A stretch of 64,000 nt of DNA from Coenobita brevimanus (Eukaryota > Arthropoda > Malacostraca > Decapoda > Coenobitidae). Shown one piece after another: positions 59,701 to 64,000 of the stretch. The stretch's first letter is position 1, and each line of letters opens with the position of its first letter. The stretch covers positions 13,310,872 through 13,374,871 of the forward strand of contig CM064713.1 in assembly GCA_032717465.1 (NCBI GenBank), written 5' to 3'. The notes under the pieces are model-generated. The model was given only the letters and a program-made list of their open reading frames with translations. It searched no databases and was not told the origin of the DNA. The translations under genes were made by a program, and so were the position numbers.

Positions 59701-62700
59701 CAGTCAGGATTGGCCTTGTCCTGCAGTGGACTTTTAAAGGCTGATGATGATGATACATAGCCTAAGAGCAAAGCCATGGTTTTGTGGAGGAATGAAGTTA
59801 CAGAATGTACAGTGTAGCTGGATGGTGAGGAAATGGAGAATGTGAGTGCATTCAAGTATTTGGGCAGTGCTGAGTAAGGATGAATGTTTGGAGGATGAAG
59901 TGCTTGACAGGGTACAGCAGGGAAGAAGGTTGCTGGAGCCCTCAAAGCAGTGATAATAGGGAAATTAGCATGGAAGCTAAAGTCATTGCATGACAATATT
60001 TTTTCTTTTTAATGCGTCAGACTCTGGACATAGGCTTTGCAGCCTGTTCCAAGGTCCAGTAATCCTCCTCCATACACTTCATGTCACCACTTCGGCACTA
60101 ACACCCACCATCCATACTGAATACATGCTTGGGCTGTCTCCTACAGGATTGGTGTATTGGTGCTAGCGGGGGTATTTTACGACAGGTCGGCGTGACTCTG
60201 GTAGATGTGTAAAGGCTACTTCTAATGGATTTCAAATCCTTTAAACTTTTCCCTGCATAGGCCAGGATTTGAACTTGTGACGCCAGCATCGGCTGGATTT
60301 GTAGACCGACACTTTACTGACTGAGCCATCACCTTCCCCACCCTAAATGTATGGAAGTGAAGCTTGGACCTTGTTAGAACAAAAGTCAAGAGTTAGAGCA
60401 GTTGAAATGAGTTATTTGAGAGGAGCATGTGACATTACTTGGAGAGACAGATTGACAAATGAAGTGAAGGAGCATTGTGGTATTGATGTGGATGTGATTG
60501 AGAAAGTTAGAAATACGCTGAGGTGGGTTGGTCAAGTGGAAAAAATGGACAGTGAAAGACTGACTAGGAGGGTGTGTGAGTTGGTTTGGTCATGTGGAAA
60601 GGATGGAGAGTGAAAGACTGAGTAGGAGGGTGTATGTTAGCAAGATGCAGGGTGAAAGGGGGAGACAAGACCGAGAATGAGATGGAGGGATTGAGTAGGG
60701 AAATATATGAGAAAAGGGGTTGTGGATTGGAGAGAAGGCAGTCAAATGATGGGTAACATGGAGGCAGTTTGTTTGTGGCCACCCCTTATGAGATCAAGGC
60801 ATCAGGCTATAGATTGATAGTTCCATACCATCTTATAGCCTACTCAAATTACATTCAACAGAGTCCTGGACATCGATAGTAAGCAGAGAGTCACCTTACA
60901 AACTCTAAAGACTAGGAAAAACCTGAGGTTCCGTGTCCCTTATGGCCTGCTGAGACCATACGTCATGAGCCAGTTACACCGGAAATCCAGGTATGTAATG
61001 GGTTGCCTTATTTTTAACTTGGGAGGAAGTTGTCTTTCTTCCCAGAGAGCAATATATCCAATTCTTTGTCTCATCATTTTTACTACGGTTGTGGGGTTAC
61101 CACTTGTGACTTTGGGCCAAATTATAATGTCTGCAAATTATTATTTTTTTTGTCTGTTTCCAGAACCTCTTGAAACAATTGTTACTCATGTGTGTCACAT
61201 TACAGCCTCCGATTTGGTTCCAGTTTGTCTGAATAATTGTGAAGAACTCTATAACCTACAGTATATTGTAAATAGACTAATATATAATAGAAGCATTTTG
61301 TGGTATGCCTAGCATTATTTTACAAGATGTATTTTCCTTTCAGGCATTGGACAAATGAACAACCTGTTCAGACAGTGTCACTTGGTGATATCAACCCCAC
61401 CCAATTAGAAGCTGATGTGTCTTGCCTTGGTAAGCAAGCTGCCATATTCACTGCATTAATATATACATGTTTCTGTAATCCTGTACCTGGTAATCTATTC
61501 CTCAACACTGTATGAGCATTGCTTCAGAAAAAATTACATTCTTAGCACATACTTTCTGCTGGAATATACAAGTAGCCGATTCCTGTTATTGGATGACATA
61601 ATCTGTTATTGGTTGACATAATTATTTGTAACAGAACCATGGGAGTGGGCAACATACTGTAGTGTAAAAATTATTTATGAGTTTGACTCTTAACATGAGG
61701 CTGTCGATTAGCTATCTGTCCATTAGTAGTCACAGATCATGAGTAACACTGGATATGTTACATGAAAGGCAATATATTTCTTCAGCCTTAATGTACCTCG
61801 TTCATCATGCAAGCAATATTTTCTATTGTATACTTTTATTGTACAGGTGATTCAACAGTGGATAGCAGACACCCAAAACTACAGTCTGCAGTTCACATTG
61901 CCCCTCCCCATGGATGTCCAAGATTAGCAGCTGTGGAAGTTGCAACTCCCAGAAAGTGGCTCACTGATGAACACATTGACCATGCACAGCATTTGTTGAA
62001 AAAGTATTTTTCTTCTGTCTCGGGTTTTCAGTCAGCAGTTGTTTTTGCAAGCAAATTTTGTAGCCAGGTTAAAGTTCCCACTAATCACTGGATTCAGATT
62101 CTCAATGTTAGAAATAATCATTGGTGCACATTAAGTAATATTGATTGCATGCCAACTACTGTCAAAGTGTATGATTGTATTTTTTTTTTTTTTTTTTTAA
62201 TGTGTCCGACTTCTGGGCATAGGCTTCACAGCCTGCTCTCAAGGCCCAGTAGTCCTCCTATACCATACACCTCTCTACATGTCACCACTTCGGCGCTAAC
62301 ACCCACCGTCCATATTGAATACATGCTAGGGCTGTCTCATACAGGACTGATGTATTGGTATTAGCGGGGGTACTTTTATGACGTGTCGGCGGGTTATCTG
62401 GTAGATCAGGAAAGTCTGCTTTTATGAAATTCAAATCCTTAAACTGTTCCCTGCCCCAGCCGGGATTCGAACCTGGGTCCATCGTTTAATTCACAGATTG
62501 CAGCATTGCTAAAGTCTAGTAGTTCAACTGTTGCTGTCCAGTACATTCCTGTAAAACAACAAAAAGGTTCCTCAGATTGTGGGATTTTTGCAATTGCTGC
62601 AGCCACTAGTCTGTGTTTTGGTTCTTCTCCTGAGACCCAAAACTATGACCAGGAAATGATGCCGAGTCACCTGGCACAGTGTTTCAAAAAAGGAATAATG

Positions 62701-62913
62701 ACCCCTTTTCCAGTATTACCAGAACCTTTTGAATCAGTGGTAAGTGGGAAAAACTCTTTTGAGATATGTGTTTTCTGTCACTGCAGACTGCCCCAAGCTG
62801 GAAGAAACATGATTCAGTGCATAATTTGTAATGAATTTTTTCACACTGATTGTGAAAGTATTAAGATAAATGACATACTTTTTGTTTGCAGAACATGCAA
62901 GAATTTGGTGTGA
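47145..62913 (+). CDS. Ginger1-type transposase: integrase + GPY/F + Ulp1 (C48) protease + PHD finger, ~13 exons, damaged
   Basis: Exons: 47,145-47,167; 51,010-51,173; 52,473-52,666; 54,766-54,877; 56,471-56,609; about 56,730-56,806; 56,986-57,243; 57,357-57,428; 57,626-57,754; 58,313-58,488; 60,862-60,990; 61,344-61,429; 61,847-62,913 (split by a SINE). Apart from exon 6, boundaries are GT-AG and phases match across every junction, giving about 770 residues. Order: N-terminal VIRYLATGKYERGLS; HHCC zinc domain (HLYHSSPMGGHSG … CDTCQ); DDE core with D in FVDFF, D in LSDQGREF and E in NGLTERVNRT, each on a different exon; GPY/F (KWNGPY + KVLDID); Ulp1 protease; PHD finger. ATG context AGCCATGG. 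Defects: no AG acceptor for exon 6, and SINE in exon 13. It was annotated as an integrase-derived transposase and not a retrotransposon, because no RT or gag accompanies it. Confidence 0.85.
47990..48385. repeat. ~65-bp minisatellite, six units
   Basis: GGGCACTAGAAAGATGTTTG, then TAGCCATTGTGAATTTTATG and CATAAGCAGTGG followed by a variable run of A or G, repeats six times. The homopolymer after GTGG differs in nearly every unit. Confidence 0.93.
49030..50230 (+). pseudogene. Decayed RTE-type LINE
   Basis: Plus-strand fragments of the RTE protein (KGPGIDGVCGKMLKCGGE; WEEGRVPEDWRFGIIVHLHK; LRWFGHVERIENDQLTRE) lie in broken frames. The family's terminal sequence (GGCCACCCCTTACTGGATTG) and a (GATA)n tail end it at 50,230. 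The FADD part is deleted or scrambled. Confidence 0.83.
50516..50892 (+). mobile_element. SINE-gamma with LINE-derived 3' end
   Basis: Head GTGTGGTAGGTGGTGGCGAC, body AAATGGTTTCCTGTAAGCC and CTGGGTGGTAACCATATAAC. The 3' end TGGCCACCCCTTACGGGATT, GTGGCGTCTGGC with (ATAG)n is the same terminus as the RTE LINE. This is the most complete copy in the window. Confidence 0.8.
51345..51480 (+). mobile_element. Fragment of RTE-type LINE 3' region
   Basis: GGGGGAGGGGGAAAGATGAG to GCCAAGTGGCAGGTGACGGA resembles the last coding part of the RTE family, without the terminal 50 bp. Confidence 0.45.
51790..52247 (-). pseudogene. Possible piggyBac-like remnant
   Basis: On the minus strand the right edge starts TTAACCTGCCGGGTCCCGTT, TTAA being the piggyBac-type target. 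It has GACGTATTTATACGT-type subterminal repeats. Further in, an acidic open segment reads LANKDIQGQNDSPIDDNVED, like the variable N-terminus of piggyBac transposases. The catalytic part is absent. A C/G run (52,031-52,042) shifts the frame. Confidence 0.35.
52737..54605 (-). mobile_element. RTE-type LINE in intron 3 of the Ginger1-like gene
   Basis: Reads on the minus strand and ends in GGGATTAGGGCGTCGGGCTA with a (GATA)n tail seen as (ATCT)n at 52,737-52,758. It lacks the 5' endonuclease part, so it is 5'-truncated. Its protein frame is intact (next entry). Confidence 0.9.
52768..54570 (-). CDS. RTE-type LINE reverse transcriptase, 600 codons, intact
   Basis: One uninterrupted frame holds the RT motifs in order: LGKAPGIDGVCGEMLRYGG, VPEDWKSGIIVPLYKGKG, NHRGICLLSVTGKIYGRIL, EEQGGFRKGKGCVDQIF, AAFMDLEKAYDRIDR, GLKQGCVMSPWLFNIYMDG and the catalytic LLFADDTVLLSE. 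The thumb and C-terminal region (LRWFGHVERMENERLTKR … RRFVCGHPLRD) follow. The endonuclease domain expected upstream is missing. The stop codon lies inside the conserved terminal sequence, leaving a very short 3' untranslated region. An intact frame in a truncated copy suggests a young insertion. Confidence 0.9.
   Translation of the reverse strand: MDEEFGRNLSVKWRESKKLFWKEVKKVRQCERGNSRGVKDRNNRLLVEKREKLRRWKEHFEDLLNVESESSVSISGWGMAGRRRDERREEEISRSEVVEAMKKIKLGKAPGIDGVCGEMLRYGGEIVVEWIWKLCRLAWEEGRVPEDWKSGIIVPLYKGKGEREVCGNHRGICLLSVTGKIYGRILIDRVRHMTEELVGEEQGGFRKGKGCVDQIFVLRCLVEKYLEKGRKVYAAFMDLEKAYDRIDRKGMWKVLRIYGVEGKLLSAVKSMYEGARATVRVDGELSEFFDLNVGLKQGCVMSPWLFNIYMDGVVKEVQGRAVDVGVALMNEGEIWKLPVLLFADDTVLLSEDEWELQGLVNEFGTVCRRRKLKVNVNKSKVMVFERNEVTECAVRLDGEDMENVSAFKYLGSVMSKDGTLGDEVRERVQQGRKAVGTLKAVMRNREVSMEVKKSLHDGIVIPTLTYGSEAWTLQEGNKSRVRAVEMSYLRGACGVTWRDRLTNEEVKERCGVDVDVVEKIRRNTLRWFGHVERMENERLTKRVYVGEVEGGRGRGRPRMRWRDGVERYVREGGVRWGEGSQMVGDRVTWRRFVCGHPLRD
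55316..55661 (+). mobile_element. SINE-beta with GAT-rich tail
   Basis: GGGATAGAATACTTCCTGAG, GGGGCATTTTAATCTCCATC, CAGCCTAAGCCACTGGGTAG and CTGCAGTGGACCTTCAAAGG end in GCTGATGATGATTG. Near-identical in layout to 59,403-59,752. It lies in intron 4. Confidence 0.8.
55795..55876 (+). mobile_element. RTE-type LINE extreme 3' end
   Basis: AATTTGCTTGTGGCCACCCT, TTTCAGGATTGACGTGTTGG and GCTATAGATAAAT match the family terminus with divergence. The rest of intron 4 (54,878-55,315 and 55,880-56,470) is unique AT-rich sequence with nothing recognised. Confidence 0.7.
56654..56704. repeat. (AT)n microsatellite in intron 5
   Basis: A pure AT run of about 50 bp. It occupies the place where a polypyrimidine tract and AG acceptor for the next exon would be expected. 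Confidence 0.95.
56986..57243 (+). CDS. Integrase catalytic exon (exon 7 of the Ginger1-like gene)
   Basis: Eighty-six codons between CTGTACAG and GTAACT. It includes TSAYHPQTNGLTERVNRTFK, the region around the third catalytic residue (Glu) of retroviral/Gypsy-type integrases, then NNWDSFIEDVAYSIR and FSPFLLMFNREPR, the conserved C-terminal part of the core. It is fully open in the gene's phase. Confidence 0.88.
57755..59200 (+). other. Introns 9 and 10 (part), no additional gene seen
   Basis: 57,755-58,312 is AT-rich intron. 58,489-59,200 begins the long intron 10 and holds a short (TAG)n run (58,612-58,627) only. The 112-codon open frame at 57,879-58,217 has no support as a separate gene. 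Confidence 0.5.
59403..59752 (+). mobile_element. SINE-beta with 11-bp target duplication
   Basis: Flanked by the exact direct repeat ATACATAGCCT (59,392-59,402; 59,753-59,763) and ends in CTGATGATGATG. This sets both borders of the family and shows retroposition into the older RTE copy. Confidence 0.88.
60003..60338 (-). mobile_element. SINE-alpha, nearly full-length
   Basis: Reverse orientation: a T-rich start at 60,003, the body (CATGTCACCACTTCGGCACT; TATTGGTGCTAGCGGGGGTA) and a tRNA-like head ending at ACTGACTGAGCCATCACC (60,318-60,335). Inserted into the decayed RTE LINE. Confidence 0.82.
61847..62913 (+). pseudogene. Terminal exon: Ulp1/C48 protease and PHD finger, split by a SINE
   Basis: The first part ends with NNHWCTLSNIDC and VKVYDC, which supply the catalytic His and Asp of C48 (Ulp1/SENP-type) cysteine peptidases. 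After a SINE at 62,179-62,484 the frame resumes with NSQIAALLKS and QQKGSSDCGIFA, giving the Gln and catalytic Cys. A C4HC3 PHD finger follows: CVFC, 13 residues, CIIC, NEFF-H-TD-C, 11 residues, CRTC. The stop is TGA at 62,911-62,913. The SINE introduces a stop, so the protease and PHD finger cannot be made in full from this copy without unusual splicing. Confidence 0.82.
62179..62484 (-). mobile_element. SINE-alpha inserted in the protease-coding exon
   Basis: Poly(T) 62,179-62,197, then the SINE-alpha body in reverse, ending with the B box in GGGATTCGAACCTGGGTCC. The first ~50 bp of the SINE head are missing. It splits the C48 peptidase exon after VKVYDC. Confidence 0.87.
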
Positions 62914-63044
62914 TATATCTTAAATTAACTTGTGTTTGAACTTCAAATGGAGTAGGATTATGTGTTGTTATTTATTTTGGAATCTGATAAAACTTTGTAT
63001 TTGTACTTGCACTGGATAACATTTTATATTTTTCTGTATACTTT

Positions 63045-64000
63045 ATAGAAGGAACAAGAGGCTCAGAGCCCACTAGTTGCTTCCCCCATTGTATAATATG
63101 TATTAGATTGCCAAATCCAAGACTAGTCCAATTCGTTCGGTTCGAGATGCCTGGACACATTGCGTTTGAAAGTTTGGAGGTCACATGAATAGTGAAATGT
63201 AGAAAGAGGAAGACAGATCCAGAGCTGACCTGTTGCATAAACAAAAGATTGAGAGTATCGGTCAACCCTTGCATTAGAGAGTTGGACAGAATAGGGGTGA
63301 GAGTGAACTGCTTGACGGGTGCAGCGCACCCACTGTAGTGGAGAAGTGATGCAAGCTGACAGTTAAGAAGAGCATTGACCATGAAAGTAGTGATAGAACA
63401 GAGATAAAGATTCAGCATTGCGTCAAAGAGAAAGAGGCTGAAGAGCTCAGTTAAAGGAGGAGAGCTGATGAGACGAAAAGCCTTCGACTCCACCCTATTC
63501 AAAAGAGGTCTGTGAGGAGAACCCCCCCAGACATGCGAGTTGTACTCAAAACAGGGGTGAATAAGTCCCCTGTATAAAGGCGACATCTGAGCAGGGATAA
63601 AATAATCACAGAGGCGGCTTAGAACACCTAATTTCTTAGAAGCAGATTTAATAAGGGAGGTAATATGTTCTTTCCATGACAGGTTCTGAGAAAATGAGAT
63701 CCCAAGAATATTATGTAATGATGAATGTTGAAGTGCTGTGGTATTAAACATCAAAGGATAATTGTGTGGGAGATCACGACGAGTTGACATATGTAGAAAT
63801 TGTGTTTTTGCAGCATTAAAATTCACAAGGTTTCTTCTACCCCAATCAGAAATACGAGCCAAGTCAGAATTTAGGTGTTCCATAGCCTCATTCCGTTTTT
63901 GCTCCAGTTCTGTTTGTGATGGACGCTGAGGAAAGCAGATAGAGAGATGAAGGATGGAGTCATCAGCATATGAGTGGATAGGATTAGAGGTAAAGCTCAG
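63045..64000 (-). pseudogene. Second Jockey-type LINE (3' part), continues past the window
   Basis: The minus-strand frame (to 63,883 and beyond) includes LARISDWGRRNLVNFNAAKT, SASKKLGVLSRLCDYFIPA and CFEYNSHVWGGSPHRPLLNR, the thumb/C-terminal region after YTDD. It is a different subfamily from the LINE at 34,831-38,676. Frame changes near 63,330-63,450 indicate decay. Its 3' end near 63,045 (reads AGAAGGAACAAGAGGCTCAG on the plus strand) lies about 130 bp after the stop of the Ginger1-like gene. Confidence 0.83.

Larger units (their letters stand above)
59210..60825 (+). pseudogene. Decayed RTE-type LINE interrupted by two SINEs
   Basis: Pieces of the RTE protein appear in order: the FADD-proximal part (59,290-59,395, …LLSKVLVNKFGGVCKKW-like), the ECTV*LDGEEMENVSAFKYLG-like part (59,765-60,000), then SRVRAVEMSYLRGACD and RDRLTNEVKEHCG (60,360-60,600). 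The terminus is GGCCACCCCTTATGAGATCA at about 60,777. Insertions at 59,403-59,752 and 60,003-60,338 split it. Many frameshifts. Confidence 0.82.
46614..64000 (+). mobile_element. Ginger1-like DNA transposon (right end beyond window)
   Basis: The left border is set by comparison with copy A, where GTGACGG continues into CAGCGTG. Here GTGACGG is followed by TGTAGCG. ACGG (46,610-46,613) would be the target duplication; Ginger1 elements are described as using CCGG or CCGT, and ACGG is the complement of CCGT. TGT-start ends also fit. The element carries an integrase-GPY/F-Ulp1-PHD gene (47,145-62,913) and no gag, RT or LTR of its own. Its size (>17 kb) is due to nested LINEs, SINEs and a piggyBac-like remnant in the introns. 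The right terminal repeat is not in the window, so the transposon call is strong from the protein and moderate from the ends. Confidence 0.75.

Noticed and set aside
47145..62913. Gypsy/LTR retrotransposon or endogenous retroviral integrase
   Set aside because: No LTR, primer-binding site, gag, protease or RT in line with the integrase; many introns and a C-terminal Ulp1-PHD module fit Ginger1 instead.

Overview
This window is eukaryotic, repeat-rich nuclear DNA from an animal. Coding exons are short and split by GT-AG introns. Microsatellites and minisatellites are everywhere, and there are several LINE families (RTE-type and Jockey-type), tRNA-derived SINEs and inverted-repeat DNA transposons. 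The RTE family with a (GATA)n tail and the overall repeat style fit a decapod crustacean, but that assignment is inference. There are no operons, rRNA genes, functional tRNA genes or CRISPR arrays.

Layout. 1-13,120 and 32,365-46,613 are two copies of one segmental duplication (copies A and B). They are collinear and very similar, but each has its own transposon insertions. Only in A: a small TA-flanked MITE (1,718-1,989), a SINE cluster (3,864-4,680) and a 3.28-kb long-TIR transposon (5,972-9,248). Only in B: a SINE, a Jockey LINE with an RTE fragment nested inside (34,831-38,676), a short Jockey tail and an expanded G-rich tract. Shared by both: a hAT-like element with an 8-bp target duplication, a TTAA-flanked element filled with a 31-bp minisatellite, and two putative minus-strand exons. 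Between the copies (13,121-32,364) lie two TIR elements, several minisatellites, a 6-kb composite array with an 0.9-kb polypurine block, and one well supported gene: an unidentified four-pass membrane protein at 31,039-31,782 on the minus strand.

The main discovery is in 46,614-64,000. An intron-rich plus-strand gene of about 13 exons encodes, in order, an integrase HHCC zinc-binding domain, a DDE integrase core, a GPY/F domain, a Ulp1/C48 cysteine protease and a PHD finger. No gag, reverse transcriptase or LTR belongs to it. This is the architecture of Ginger1 'cut-and-paste' DNA transposons, with an added PHD finger. Copy A carries what looks like the empty target site. The A/B alignment stops right after ACGG (the complement of CCGT, a known Ginger1 target), and in copy B the next bases are TGTAG. 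The right end lies beyond the window. The element is bloated by nested LINEs and SINEs. It looks inactive: a SINE splits the protease between its catalytic Asp and Cys, and the exon carrying the second catalytic Asp has no AG acceptor.

Most remaining open frames are by-products of tandem repeats.
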